64,000 nucleotides of DNA from JBDSZL01 sp039925145 (GCA_039925145.1 JBDSZL010000004.1:66799-130798), one strand, 5' to 3'; positions 46,923 through 58,964 are shown, counted from the stretch's first letter. The notes: generated by a model not told the origin, from the sequence alone. Made by a program: numbers and translations.

Positions 46923-47651
46923 GTGAAGCTGTCGGTCATCATCCCGGCCTACAACGAACGACACACGATCGCGGCCATCGTGAAGGCCGTTCTTGCCGTG
47001 CCGCTCGTAGACATCGACAAGGAGCTGCTGATCATCGACGATGGCTCAACCGACGGGACGCGCGAGGTGCTGACGTCGCTCGACGGTCAAAACGGCATCC
47101 GCGTCCTGCTGCAGCCGGTCAACAGAGGAAAGGGCGCGGCCGTGGCCTGGGGCATGCGGGAGGCGACCGGCGACGTGTTCCTGATTCAGGACGCCGACCT
47201 GGAGTACGACCCGGCCGAGTATCCAAAGCTGCTCGGGCCGATTCTCGAAGGACGCGCCGACGTGGTCTACGGATCGCGATTCCTCGGCACCGATCGCGGA
47301 CATCGCGTGCTCTACTTCTGGCATTCGGTCGGTAACGGGTTGCTCACGCTCGTGTGCAACGCGTTCACGGATCTCAATCTCACCGACATGGAGACCTGTT
47401 ACAAGGTCATTACACGCGAGTTCGCGGTTCGGCTCGATCTCCGGTCGCAACGCTTTGGCGTGGAACCCGAAATCACCTGCAAGGTGAGCCGACTCGGCGC
47501 GCGCATCTACGAGGTGCCGATCTCGTACGACGGCCGGACATATGCGGAAGGCAAGAAAATCGGCTTCAAAGATGGCATCGCGGCGTTCTGGACCATCCTG
47601 AGATATTGGCGCTGGCGTCCGGCGGCGCCGCACGCACGTTCAGTCGCGTAG
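46923..47651 (+). CDS. Family-2 glycosyltransferase (dolichyl-phosphate-mannose-synthase-like)
   Basis: 242 aa, GTG start at 46923 with GGAGG upstream. GT-A fold: LSVIIPAYNERHTIAAIV, IIDDGSTDGT (sugar-nucleotide binding), NRGKGAAVAWGMREATGD, and QDADLEYDPAEYP (metal-binding D-x-D). It continues DVVYGSRFLGTDRG and MLTL-free, soluble C-terminal sequence with EVPISYDGRTYAEGKKIGFKDG. It has no membrane segments at the end. It probably transfers a sugar to polyprenyl phosphate or a lipid carrier; the donor is not known. Confidence 0.9.
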   Translation: MKLSVIIPAYNERHTIAAIVKAVLAVPLVDIDKELLIIDDGSTDGTREVLTSLDGQNGIRVLLQPVNRGKGAAVAWGMREATGDVFLIQDADLEYDPAEYPKLLGPILEGRADVVYGSRFLGTDRGHRVLYFWHSVGNGLLTLVCNAFTDLNLTDMETCYKVITREFAVRLDLRSQRFGVEPEITCKVSRLGARIYEVPISYDGRTYAEGKKIGFKDGIAAFWTILRYWRWRPAAPHARSVA

Positions 47652-47670
47652 GCCCGCAGGCCCCCTCGCC

Positions 47671-48223
47671 TTACCCCTGCCCAGCCACAGCCACCATGGC
47701 CGGCCGAAGCACATCGTCGCCGATCAGATAGCCGGGTTTCACCACGCCGACAATCTGCCCTTCGGGCACGTCAGGCCCGGCGTCCACCGTTGTCACGGCC
47801 TCGTGCCGGGTCGGATCGAACGGGTCGCCGAGCGGGTTCACGCGTGACACGCCGAGTGCTTCGAGCGTGCTGAGAAATTGCTGCTGCACGAGCGAGACCC
47901 CCTGCACCAGCGGATCCTGCGGCCTGTCGCAGGCGGCCACCAGCGCCCGATCCAGGTTGTCGAGCACGTCGAGAAACGAGACGAGCAGCGCGCGGCGGCC
48001 CCGTTCCACGTCCTTCGTGACTTCCTTCCGCAGCCGCGACCGCGCCTGGTCGAACTCGTCGGAGGCGCCCCGGTACTTGCCGAGCAGCTGCTGCAGTTCG
48101 AGATCCTTGGCGGCCAGTCGCGCTTCGAGCTCCTCGATGTACGTCGGTTTGAGCGATGGTTCCTCGGGGCTGGACTCGGATGCCTGCTCACGTGCCCACC
48201 AACGTCGATCGGTGACTTTCATC

Positions 48224-48231
<8 letters not shown>
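47671..48231 (-). CDS. grpE: GrpE nucleotide-exchange factor
   Basis: 186 aa from ATG 48231, which overlaps the ClpA stop by 8 bp. A long helix (EELEARLAAKDLELQQLLGKYRGASDEFDQARSRLRKEV) leads to a four-helix bundle (LLVSFLDVLDNLDRAL) and the beta domain (NPLGDPFDPTRHEAVTTVDAGPDVPEGQIVGVVKPGYLIGDDVLRPAMVAVA), matching GrpE. It releases ADP from DnaK. No dnaK or dnaJ is in the window; here it ends a Clp operon. Confidence 0.93.
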
Positions 48232-50602
<2,371 letters not shown>

Positions 50603-50687
50603 GGCTTGATCCGATTATAGGGCGTCGGCCCGGACCGCGTGTTCGATCGAGCGCACACCCTGGGCATGCGCCCATACGTGTGGCGGG

Positions 50688-50993
50688 TCACGCCTCTTCG
50701 GTGACCGCCTTCAGGGGGAATCCGGCCTCGCGCGCTAGGCCGATCACAGCCTCCGCCTTGGTCTCCGCCACTTCCCAGGGATAGATTCCGGCGATGCCGC
50801 GGCCGTTCACGTGCACGTGCATCATGATCTGGTAGGCCTCGGCGGGCGACTTCTGGAAGATGGACTCGAGGACCTGAATGACGAACTCCATCGTGGTGTA
50901 GTCGTCGTTGAGCAGGACGACCTTGTAGAGCGTTGGCTCCTGCTTCTCGGTCTTGACCCGTTCCTTGACGGCGTCGCCGGTCTTCTGCGTCAT
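50688..50993 (-). CDS. clpS: ATP-dependent Clp protease adaptor ClpS
   Basis: 101 aa, the normal length. The core is classical: LYKVVLLNDDYTTMEFVIQVLESIFQKSPAEAYQIMMHVHVNGRGIAGIYPWEVAETKAEAV. NDDYTTMEFV forms part of the N-degron pocket. ClpS docks on ClpA and delivers N-end-rule substrates. The ATG overlaps the UPF0182 stop (ATGA), so it is probably translated with that gene. Confidence 0.97.
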   Translation of the reverse strand: MTQKTGDAVKERVKTEKQEPTLYKVVLLNDDYTTMEFVIQVLESIFQKSPAEAYQIMMHVHVNGRGIAGIYPWEVAETKAEAVIGLAREAGFPLKAVTEEA

Positions 50994-53779
50994 TTGGCGG
51001 TCTGCATCCGCTGCAGCACGTCCTGCAGCTTCCGCATCTCGTCTCCATAGGTGGACCAGTCGCCCGCGCGGATGGCCTTCTGTGCGTTGTCGTAGTGCGT
51101 GCTGGCGTCGGTCGCAAGCGACTTCAGCGTCTCGTCAGCCGCGGGCGTCTCCGTCGTGCCTGCGACAGGTGCCATGACCGGCGATGTCTGCACGATTGAA
51201 GTGGCGTCACTGGCCAGCTGGTCTGGTGCCAGGGCGGCCGCGATGCTGCGGCCGAAAATTTCGACCAGCGCCTGCGTGAGGGTGTCGGCCATCACGATGC
51301 GGCTCTGATAGGCGACGATGACCCGCTTGAGCTCGGGAATGCCGCGTTCCGACGAACGCAGGTAGAGCGGCCTGACGTAGATCAGCGACTCTTTGATCGG
51401 GATGACGAGCAGTTCTCCCCAGCGAACTTCCGACCCCTGCTGGTTCCAGAGCGTGATCTGCGGAGAGATCTGCTGGTCCTGATTGATGCGCCCCTGGATC
51501 TGCCTGGGCCCATACACAATCTTCCGTTTCGGAAACTGAAAGACGAGCAGATGGCCGTACCGGTCGCCGTCACTGCGAGCCACCATCCACGCCGAGAGGT
51601 TGTCCTTTGCTCGCGGCGTGAACGGCAGCATCTGGATGAACTCGGCGTGCTTCTCTCCCGGCAGCCGCATGATCGTGTAGTACGGCTGCGTCTGCACCGT
51701 GTTCTGGCCGGCCTCGAGCACCGGCACCTGCCACTGGTCTTCCTTGTTATAGAAGACCGTCGAATTCGTCATGTGGTACACGGCGAAGATCTGCGTCTGA
51801 ATCTTGAAGATGTCTTCCGGGTAGCGCACGTGCCGCCGCAGATCCTCGGGCATCTCGCTCAAGGGATGCAGCATGCCCGGAAAGATCTTCTGCACCGTCC
51901 GGATCAACGGGTCGTCTGGCTCCGCCAGGTAGAAGGACACGCTGCCGTTGTAGGCGTCGGTGACCATCTTGACCGAGTTCCGGATGTAGTTGATGTCCCC
52001 GAACTGCCTCGAGGAACTGGGCGTGGAATACGGGTAGTTGCCCGTGGTGGTGTAGGCGTCCTGCAGCCAGAACAGCCGGCCGTTGCTGATGACGGGGTAC
52101 GGATCCTGGTCGAATGTCAGGAACGGTGCGAGGAGCTGCGCGCGATCGACAATCTGCCGGTGGAACATGATGCGGCTGTTCGCGTTCAGCTGGTTCGTCA
52201 GCAGGATATCGGTGCTGCCGAAGCGGATTGCGAACAGCAGCCGCCTGAAGAACGACCCGACGGGGACACCGCCCGTTCCCGTGTAGAACGTCGTCTCGTT
52301 GTCTTCGCCCTTTGGATAGTGGAACTCCGGCTGCTTGGTCTTCACCAGCACGTAGCTGTTCGACAGCTCGCCGTAGTAGATGCTCGGTTGCTCGAGCTTG
52401 AGGCTCACCGTCGACACCGGCGGCAAATCCCTGATGAAGAGGACCGGCAGACCCTCGGTGGTGACCTGGTTCACGGGGCCGAGCGTGAGGCCGTATCCGT
52501 GCGTGAATGTCAGCCGCTCGTTGACCCACGAGTGCGTCGGCATGCTCTCGGTGTTGAGCTCGCGTGCCGAGAGCATCACCTGGCGGTACTTCCCGTCGAT
52601 CATGTACCGGTCGTTGTCGATGGACCTGAAGTCGTAATAGGTCCGGATTTCCTGTATCTGGGCGAACGTCTGCAGCAGCGGCTGGTGATCCCAGAGCCGC
52701 ACGTTCTCGATGGTCTCGGCGTTGGCGATCAGATCCTGCGGCGTGAGCTCGGCATCGCCAGACAGCTCACGCTCCTCCACTCGATCGAGCGCGTACGCGC
52801 GCCGCGTCATGGCGATGTTGTAGCCGATGTAGGGCCGCTCCTTGTTCTGCTCGTCGGGCGTCACCACCAGGCGTTGCACGAAACCCGCGTAGATGCCGCC
52901 CGTGGCCGCAACCGCCAGGTAGAGCGCAATAGCGAGCGGGATGGGCCATCCCCGCCGGCCGAACCCGTGCCAGATCGACAGCGCGGCGCCAATGAGGAGC
53001 ACGCCGAACGTCGCCCAGATGAACGGGATCTGCGCGTAAACGTCGCTGTACGACGCGCCGAATGCGACGCTGGCGGGCGTGGGCGTGAGCAGGGTGGTCG
53101 GCACCTCCAGCCACGCGCCCCACGCCATGAGGCCGAGCACGAGCGCCGTCAGAAGCGAAAGATGGCGCCGCGCGATCGAGACCAGACGGATGCGCGGCCA
53201 TGGCGAGAGCGCAGGCTTGGCTTCGATGACGAAGCTGCCAGAGAACACGTAGTACACCCCGCAACCCACCATGGCGATCAGGGCCACGAGCAACGCCTGC
53301 TGCCGCACGAGCTGGTAGACGGGAAGTCTGAAGACGTAGAACGACACATCGCGGCCGAAGAGCGGATCGGACGTGCCGAACGATGTGGTGTTGAAGAAAC
53401 TCAGCCAGGCGAGCCAGTCGGACGCGCCAGCCAGCCCGACGAGCAGCGCACCGACGAGCGCGATAGGCATGGCCAGGCCCGCCAGTTGCCGTCCCTCGAG
53501 CGAGAGCGGACGGCCGTCACTCCCGGTGCCAAGTACCACGCGAGGGTGGTCGGCCGTGCGGCCCCGCGCAAGACGCAGATTGAAGAACAGGAACAGATAA
53601 ACGACCGTAAACGTGGCGGCAAACACCGTCGTCTGCGCATTGAGCGTCCGCAGGAACATGCTCTCGTAGCCAATTTCGCGAAACCACAGCCAGTCGGTGT
53701 AGTACGCCACCGAAGAGGGGACGACGAACAGCAGGATGACGGCGAGCAGGATGAGGCCGGGTAGGCCACGCAGCCGCAT
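50990..53779 (-). CDS. UPF0182 family membrane protein
   Basis: 929 aa. About seven N-terminal membrane segments (LPGLILLAVILLFVVPSSVAY, TTVFAATFTVVYLFLFFNLRLARG, QLAGLAMPIALVGALLVGLAGA and others) are followed by a large extracytoplasmic domain with the family core (PYIGYNIAMTRRAYALDRVEERE, LWDHQPLLQTFAQIQEIRTYYDFRSIDNDRYMIDG, PEDIFKIQTQIFAVYHMTNSTVFYNKEDQWQVP). The last part is Ala/Thr-rich. The family is widespread and uncharacterised. Here it starts the operon with clpS, clpA and grpE. Confidence 0.92.
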   Translation of the reverse strand: MRLRGLPGLILLAVILLFVVPSSVAYYTDWLWFREIGYESMFLRTLNAQTTVFAATFTVVYLFLFFNLRLARGRTADHPRVVLGTGSDGRPLSLEGRQLAGLAMPIALVGALLVGLAGASDWLAWLSFFNTTSFGTSDPLFGRDVSFYVFRLPVYQLVRQQALLVALIAMVGCGVYYVFSGSFVIEAKPALSPWPRIRLVSIARRHLSLLTALVLGLMAWGAWLEVPTTLLTPTPASVAFGASYSDVYAQIPFIWATFGVLLIGAALSIWHGFGRRGWPIPLAIALYLAVAATGGIYAGFVQRLVVTPDEQNKERPYIGYNIAMTRRAYALDRVEERELSGDAELTPQDLIANAETIENVRLWDHQPLLQTFAQIQEIRTYYDFRSIDNDRYMIDGKYRQVMLSARELNTESMPTHSWVNERLTFTHGYGLTLGPVNQVTTEGLPVLFIRDLPPVSTVSLKLEQPSIYYGELSNSYVLVKTKQPEFHYPKGEDNETTFYTGTGGVPVGSFFRRLLFAIRFGSTDILLTNQLNANSRIMFHRQIVDRAQLLAPFLTFDQDPYPVISNGRLFWLQDAYTTTGNYPYSTPSSSRQFGDINYIRNSVKMVTDAYNGSVSFYLAEPDDPLIRTVQKIFPGMLHPLSEMPEDLRRHVRYPEDIFKIQTQIFAVYHMTNSTVFYNKEDQWQVPVLEAGQNTVQTQPYYTIMRLPGEKHAEFIQMLPFTPRAKDNLSAWMVARSDGDRYGHLLVFQFPKRKIVYGPRQIQGRINQDQQISPQITLWNQQGSEVRWGELLVIPIKESLIYVRPLYLRSSERGIPELKRVIVAYQSRIVMADTLTQALVEIFGRSIAAALAPDQLASDATSIVQTSPVMAPVAGTTETPAADETLKSLATDASTHYDNAQKAIRAGDWSTYGDEMRKLQDVLQRMQTAK

Positions 53780-54017
53780 TCAGAAGGCCCTCTGGGCAGA
53801 ACGACGCGGAGCAGACAACAGTCAAGACCTTATCACGCAGCCCCCGCGCCGAACCTTGGGCGGCACACCGCGATCTACGGTTGCCGTGCGCGTGTTCCCC
53901 CACGCCGGCCGGTGTCTTGCTTACAGGTATGCCAGGACGGTTGGTCCGTCGTAACAACTCCTGCCCGTCAAAATGTCGATCCTCCCTGGGTCAGGCCGGG
54001 CCGTGGTTTCACGCAGG

Positions 54018-54195
54018 GGTCCAGCGAAACGCTCTACAAGGCGGGCGACAAGTCGTTCGAAGCCGATTATCGCGCGCTGATGAAGGACCCCGATCCCGAC
54101 GTGACCATTCAGGCAATGTTGACAGCCAACACCATGAAGGTTCCTGGGGCGCTCACGGCAATCAAGGATGTCGCCGTCGCGAGCGCATCCAGCGC
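54018..54195 (+). pseudogene. Probable C-terminal remnant of a HEAT-repeat/cytochrome-type protein
   Basis: A short plus-strand stretch reads YKAGDKSFEADYRALMKDP, then DPDVTIQAMLTANTMKVPGA. This resembles the HEAT-like region near the end of large secreted cytochrome c/dehydrogenase proteins of Acidobacteria. No upstream part or start is present; the surrounding 53780-54242 holds nothing else I recognise. Identification is tentative. Confidence 0.4.
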
Positions 54196-54242
54196 GTGCG
54201 CATCTATTAGGTGCCGCCCGCGCGCGCGGCCGCGGCGCCACG

Positions 54243-55019
54243 CTAGGGCTTTGTCGGCGCTTTGAATCGCGCGGCCAGTTGCTCGGCGCCGCGCGCCAGA
54301 ATCCCCATATCCGATCCGACCGCGGTGAACAGGCACCCAAGCTCGATGTAGCGCCGCGCGAGCGTCTCGTCGCCCGTGAGGATGCCAGCGATACTGCCGC
54401 AGGCCGTGATGCGCGCGATCGCGTCCTCGATGATCGCTCGCACCTCCGGATGCCCCTGCTGACCGAGGTATCCGAGATCGGCCGACAGATCGCCGGGGCC
54501 GATGAAGACGCCGTCGACGCCCTCCACCGCGGCAATCTCCTCGAGGTTGCCGAGCGCCTCGCGCGTCTCCACCTGCACCAGCACGCAGATTTCCTCCTCC
54601 GCACGCGTGTGGTAATCCTTCACCCGACCGAATCGAGAAGCCCGCGTGGCGACCGCGAACCCGCGAACTCCGCGTGGCGGATATCGCGTCGCGGCGACGG
54701 CCTGGCGCGCTTCGTCGGCCGTCTGGACGTAGGGGACGAGCAATGTCTGCACGCCGATATCGAGAAACCGTTTGATGAGCACCGTGTCGTTCCACACGGG
54801 ACGGACGACAGGATGGGTCGGTCCGGCGGCGATCGCCTGAAGTTGGCCGAGCACCGCAGGCACGTCGTTTGGGCCGTGCTCGGCGTCGATGACGAGCCAG
54901 TCGAAACCAGCGCCCCCGACGACCTCTGCTGAGATGTTGCTGGCCAGGCTCGACCACACCCCAATCTGAAGGTGACCGGCTTTGAGCGCGCGTTTGAACG
55001 TGTTGATCGGTAGCTCCAT
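54243..55019 (-). CDS. HpcH/HpaI-family aldolase, probably 2-dehydro-3-deoxyglucarate aldolase
   Basis: 258 aa from ATG 55019 (MELPINTFKRALKAGHLQIGVWSSL). It has the class II HpaI/GarL features: FDWLVIDAEHGPND (catalytic His), RPVWNDTVLIKRFLDIGVQTLLVPYVQTADEA, the Glu in VLVQVETREALGNLEEIAAVEGVDGVFIGPGDLSADLG, and a Lys/Gly-rich end. The family cleaves 4-hydroxy-2-oxo acids to pyruvate and an aldehyde. Next to glucarate dehydratase, the likely substrate is 5-keto-4-deoxyglucarate, giving pyruvate and tartronate semialdehyde. It is divergent from the next gene by 129 bp. Confidence 0.88.
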   Translation of the reverse strand: MELPINTFKRALKAGHLQIGVWSSLASNISAEVVGGAGFDWLVIDAEHGPNDVPAVLGQLQAIAAGPTHPVVRPVWNDTVLIKRFLDIGVQTLLVPYVQTADEARQAVAATRYPPRGVRGFAVATRASRFGRVKDYHTRAEEEICVLVQVETREALGNLEEIAAVEGVDGVFIGPGDLSADLGYLGQQGHPEVRAIIEDAIARITACGSIAGILTGDETLARRYIELGCLFTAVGSDMGILARGAEQLAARFKAPTKP

Positions 55020-55147
55020 GGGTACGTCGCGCAAGTCTACTCGGTTCAGATGGCGGCACGAGCTCCGCGCGACGGCCCTTTGGTCGGCCGGGATTGCCCG
55101 AGCCAGCGGGCCGCCGGTGCATAATCGGCTCACCGACAGGAGGCTTC

Positions 55148-56272
55148 ATGAATCGACGCGACTTCGTACGGCTCGCGGGTGCTGGCATGTCCGTGGGGGC
55201 ACTGGCGGAGACGGTCGTCTCCGCTCAGATCACCCGCTCGCCGGCGCGGCCGGCCACCGCCGGTAAAGCGGCTCCGAAGGCATTGATGAAGCTGGGCACG
55301 CAGCAGGGCGACGCCGAGGAGATGCTGCGGGCCTTCGCCGCTTTCGGCGTGAACAACATCTGCGGCAGCCTGCCATCCGCCAAGATGGACGACACCTGGT
55401 CCGTGGATGCGCTTTCGAAGCGGCGCGAGCGTGTGATGGCACACGGCATCTCGCTCGACATGCTGCCGCTGCCGATGAGCTCGTCCGAGATCGCCAGGGC
55501 CGAGATGCCGGCCATCTACCTCGGACAAAACCCCGACCGCGACCGCAACATCGACGACATCTGCCAGATGCTGCGCAATTGCGCCCGCGCGGGCATCGGT
55601 CAGGTGAAATACAACTTCACGTTGCTCGGTGTGGTCCGCACCGGTACAGCGCCGGGCCGGGGGACGGCACGCTACAGCGAGTTCGTCTACGCTGGCGCCA
55701 AGCAGGATCCTCCGCTCACCCTGGCTGGCAAGCTCGACGCCGACACCTACTGGGAACGCATCACGTATTTTCTCGAGCGGGTGATTCCGGTCGCCGAAGA
55801 ATACAAGGTCAAGATGGGATGCCACCCCCAGGATCCCGGCTTGCCGAAAGGATCCGGCTGGCGCGGCGTTGATGCCGTCCTGTCGTCGCCCGACGGGCTG
55901 AAGAAGTTCGTGTCGATCAAGGAGAGTCCGTACCACGGGCTGAACTTCTGCCAGGGCACGGTCTCGGAGCAACTCGAGAAACCGGGCGAGCAGATCTACG
56001 ACGTGATTCGGTACTTCGGTTCCCGCAAGAAGATCTTCAGCGTGCACTTTCGCAATGTCGAAGGCGGACTCCTCAATTTCCGAGAGACCTTCGTCGACAA
56101 TGGCAGCGTGGATATGCTCGAGGCCATGCGCGTGTACAAGGAAGTTGGCTACGACGGGATGATGATGCCCGACCACGTGCCGCAGATTCCTGGTGTGGAC
56201 AGCATGACGGGGTTCGTCTTTGCGTTCGGATACATCAAGGCTCTCATCGCCGCCGTGTCGGCGGAGGCCTGA
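55148..56272 (+). CDS. UxuA-like mannonate dehydratase-family protein with Tat-type leader
   Basis: 374 aa from ATG 55148 (AGGAGG 5 bp upstream). The N-terminus is a Tat-like signal (NRRDFVRLAGAGMSVGALAETVVSAQ). The body is the UxuA TIM barrel: HPQDPGLPKGSGWRGVDAVL, GLNFCQGTVSEQ, VHFRNVEGG (metal and substrate residues), FVDNGSVDMLEAMRVYKEVGYDGMMMPDHVP. UxuA normally converts D-mannonate to 2-keto-3-deoxygluconate in the cytoplasm. Here the signal suggests export, so a true cytoplasmic UxuA role is uncertain. It is followed after 5 bp by the transporter. Confidence 0.82.
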   Translation: MNRRDFVRLAGAGMSVGALAETVVSAQITRSPARPATAGKAAPKALMKLGTQQGDAEEMLRAFAAFGVNNICGSLPSAKMDDTWSVDALSKRRERVMAHGISLDMLPLPMSSSEIARAEMPAIYLGQNPDRDRNIDDICQMLRNCARAGIGQVKYNFTLLGVVRTGTAPGRGTARYSEFVYAGAKQDPPLTLAGKLDADTYWERITYFLERVIPVAEEYKVKMGCHPQDPGLPKGSGWRGVDAVLSSPDGLKKFVSIKESPYHGLNFCQGTVSEQLEKPGEQIYDVIRYFGSRKKIFSVHFRNVEGGLLNFRETFVDNGSVDMLEAMRVYKEVGYDGMMMPDHVPQIPGVDSMTGFVFAFGYIKALIAAVSAEA

Positions 56273-56277
56273 GCTGG

Positions 56278-57621
56278 ATGGCTGCTCCAGGCGTGCCCGT
56301 CTCGTCCCGTCCCGCAACCAGCCATGCGCGACACATCGCGCTCCTGATGCTGTTCATCGTGTCGGCCGTCAATTACGCTGACCGCGCCACGTTGTCGATC
56401 GCCGGCAGCGAGGTCTCGAAACAGCTGGGCCTCAGCAAGGTGATGATGGGCTACGCGTTCTCCGCGTTCGGCTGGGCTTACGTGATTGGCCAGATCCCCG
56501 GTGGCTGGCTGCTCGATCGGTTTGGATCGAAGCGCGTCTACGCGAGCAGCATCATCGCGTGGTCGTTTTTCACGTTTCTGCAGGGATTCGTCGGATACTT
56601 TCAGGCGGCCACTGCGGTGGTCGTGCTGTTCGCCCTCCGGTTCCTGCTGGGCCTGGCCGAGGCTCCCTCCTTCCCAGGTAACGGGCGTATTGTCGCTGCC
56701 TGGTTCCCGACGTCGGAGCGCGGAACCGCGTCGGCCATTTTCAACTCAGCGCAGTACTTCGCCACCGCCATGTTTGCCCCGTTGACCGGCTGGATCACGT
56801 ACCGGTACGGCTGGCCGTACGTGTTCTTCGTCATGGGGGCGATTGGCGTGGTCATCACCCTCGTGTGGCTAAAGACAATCTACAGCCCGCGTGAACATCC
56901 GCGCATCAGTGCCGCCGAGCTCGACCACATCGAGCGTGGTGGCGGCCTGGTCGACATGGATCGTGACGCCAAAGCGCGCCTGGCCGCACCCGGCCCGAAG
57001 CCGTCCTACGTCGGACAGTTGCTCGGTAATCGGATGCTGCTGGGCGTGTACGTCGGCCAGTACTGCATCACGACGATCACCTATTTCTTTCTCACCTGGT
57101 TTCCGGTTTATCTCGTCGAGCAACGAGGCATGTCGATTCTGAAAGCGGGCGTGGCGGCCTCTCTCCCTGCCATCTGCGGCTTCCTTGGCGGAGTGCTGGG
57201 CGGCTTGATTTCCGATCGGCTGCTGAAGATGGGGTACTCGCTCACGGCCGCCCGCAAGATTCCGATCGTCACCGGGATGCTGCTGTCGACGTCGATGGTG
57301 CTCTGCAACTACGTCGACGCCGGCTCCGTCGTGGTAGCGATCATGGCCCTCGCGTTCTTCGGCAAGGGTGTGGGATCGCTCGGCTGGGCGGTCGTCGCCG
57401 ACACCTCGCCGAAACAGATCGCGGGTCTGAGCGGCGGCCTGTTCAACACGTTTGGCAACACGGCGGCCATCACCACACCCATCGTCATCGGCTACATCGT
57501 CCAGTGGACGCACTCATTCAACGGCGCGCTCGTGTTCGTGGCCGCCAACGCCCTGGTCGCCATCGTCTCCTACTTGTTCGTCGTCGGCGAGATCAAACGC
57601 GTGGAGCTCAGGACGGCATGA
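56278..57621 (+). CDS. MFS sugar-acid transporter (ExuT/GudP/GarP family)
   Basis: 447 aa with twelve membrane segments. ACS-family features are NYADRATLSIAG in the first segment, GWAYVIGQIPGGWLLDRFGSKRVYASSI (the major-facilitator motif), and FLLGLAEAPSFPGNGRIVAAWFP. It lies 5 bp past the dehydratase-like gene and overlaps glucarate dehydratase by ATGA, so it probably imports an aldarate, hexuronate or related acid with H+. Confidence 0.92.
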   Translation: MAAPGVPVSSRPATSHARHIALLMLFIVSAVNYADRATLSIAGSEVSKQLGLSKVMMGYAFSAFGWAYVIGQIPGGWLLDRFGSKRVYASSIIAWSFFTFLQGFVGYFQAATAVVVLFALRFLLGLAEAPSFPGNGRIVAAWFPTSERGTASAIFNSAQYFATAMFAPLTGWITYRYGWPYVFFVMGAIGVVITLVWLKTIYSPREHPRISAAELDHIERGGGLVDMDRDAKARLAAPGPKPSYVGQLLGNRMLLGVYVGQYCITTITYFFLTWFPVYLVEQRGMSILKAGVAASLPAICGFLGGVLGGLISDRLLKMGYSLTAARKIPIVTGMLLSTSMVLCNYVDAGSVVVAIMALAFFGKGVGSLGWAVVADTSPKQIAGLSGGLFNTFGNTAAITTPIVIGYIVQWTHSFNGALVFVAANALVAIVSYLFVVGEIKRVELRTA

Positions 57622-58964
57622 CGAAGGTGGCGCGGGCTCCGGTGGTCACGGGCATGGACGTGATTCCCGTTGCCGGGCACGACAGCATGCTCCTCAACCT
57701 CAGCGGCGCCCATGGGCCGTTCTTCACGCGAAACCTCGTGGTCCTGCGCGACTCGGAGAACCACGTTGGAGTGGGTGAGGTGCCGGGAGGCGAGCGGATC
57801 CGCTCGACGCTCGTGGACGCCGCGCCACTCGTGGTCGGGAAGACTATCGGGACACATACTGAAGTGCTGAGTCAGGTCCGGCAGCAGTTCGGTGCGCTCG
57901 ACACGGGAGGCCGAGGCAACCAGACTTTCGATCTCCGCACGACCATTCATGCCGTCACCGCAATCGAGGCGGCGCTGCTCGATCTGCTGGGCCAGTTTCT
58001 CGGGGTGCCTGTGGCGTCGCTGCTGGGCGAGGGGCAGCAGCGCGCAAGTGTCGAGGTGCTCGGGTATCTCTTTTACATCGGCGATCGCACCAGGACCGAC
58101 CTGCCGTACGAGCCGCCGCCTGAGGCCACCTCGGCTGATGATGCATGGTTCCGGGTGCGTCGGGAACAGGCCCTGACCGCGGATGCGATCGTGAAACTCG
58201 CAGAAGCCGCCCAGGCGCGCTACGGGTTCAGGCATTTCAAGCTCAAGGGCGGTGTGCTCTCAGGTCACGAAGAAATAGAGGCTGTCACCGCCTTGGCCTC
58301 CCGCTTTCCCGGCGCGCGCATCTCGCTCGATCCCAATGGCGCCTGGTCGCTGCACGAGGCCATCGGACTCTGCCGCAATCGGCACGATGTGCTCGCTTAC
58401 GCTGAAGATCCGTGCGGAGCCGAGGACGGGTACTCGGGGCGCGAGGTGATGGCGGAGTTCAAACGCGCGACAGGCCTGCGGACCGCCACCAACATGGTCG
58501 CCACCGATTGGCGGCAGCTCGCGCACGCAGTGCAGTTGGGTGCCGTCGACATCCCGCTGGCCGATCCGCATTTCTGGACCATGGAGGGATCGGTGCGCGT
58601 ATCGCAGACCTGCCGGGAGGCTGGACTGACGTGGGGCTCGCACTCCAATAATCACTTCGACATCTCGCTGGCCATGTTCACGCATGTCGCCGCCGCGGCG
58701 GTCGGTGAGGTTACTGCCATCGACACGCACTGGATCTGGCAGGACGGCGAGCGTCTCACGAAGCGTCCGCTCGAGATCTCGTGCGGCCAGATTGAGGTCC
58801 CGACGACCCCGGGTCTGGGAGTCGAGCTCGACATGCCGCGCGTGGAAGCCGCGCACCAGCTGTATTTGTCGATGGGCCTCGGCGCGCGTGATGACGCGAC
58901 GGCGATGCAGTATTTGATGGCCGGGTGGGCGTTCAACCCGAAACGGCCCTGCCTCGTGCGCTGA
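57618..58964 (+). CDS. gudD: Glucarate dehydratase (enolase superfamily)
   Basis: 448 aa from the ATG that overlaps the transporter stop; the family length is about 446. GudD features: GEVPGGERIRSTL, TAIEAALLDLLGQFLGVPVASLLGEGQQR, VLGYLFYIGDR, FKLKGGVLSG (catalytic Lys), ISLDPNGAW (metal Asp), AYAEDPCGAEDGYSGREVMAEFKRATGLRTATNM (metal Glu), DIPLADPHFWTMEGSVRV, and WGSHSNNHFDISLAM (catalytic His). It dehydrates D-glucarate (and L-idarate) to 5-keto-4-deoxyglucarate, the substrate of the neighbouring aldolase. Confidence 0.95.
   Translation: MTKVARAPVVTGMDVIPVAGHDSMLLNLSGAHGPFFTRNLVVLRDSENHVGVGEVPGGERIRSTLVDAAPLVVGKTIGTHTEVLSQVRQQFGALDTGGRGNQTFDLRTTIHAVTAIEAALLDLLGQFLGVPVASLLGEGQQRASVEVLGYLFYIGDRTRTDLPYEPPPEATSADDAWFRVRREQALTADAIVKLAEAAQARYGFRHFKLKGGVLSGHEEIEAVTALASRFPGARISLDPNGAWSLHEAIGLCRNRHDVLAYAEDPCGAEDGYSGREVMAEFKRATGLRTATNMVATDWRQLAHAVQLGAVDIPLADPHFWTMEGSVRVSQTCREAGLTWGSHSNNHFDISLAMFTHVAAAAVGEVTAIDTHWIWQDGERLTKRPLEISCGQIEVPTTPGLGVELDMPRVEAAHQLYLSMGLGARDDATAMQYLMAGWAFNPKRPCLVR

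Noticed and set aside
51551..53764. Long antisense frame opposite UPF0182
   Set aside because: Arg/Glu-rich shadow of the true gene, without motifs or a good start.
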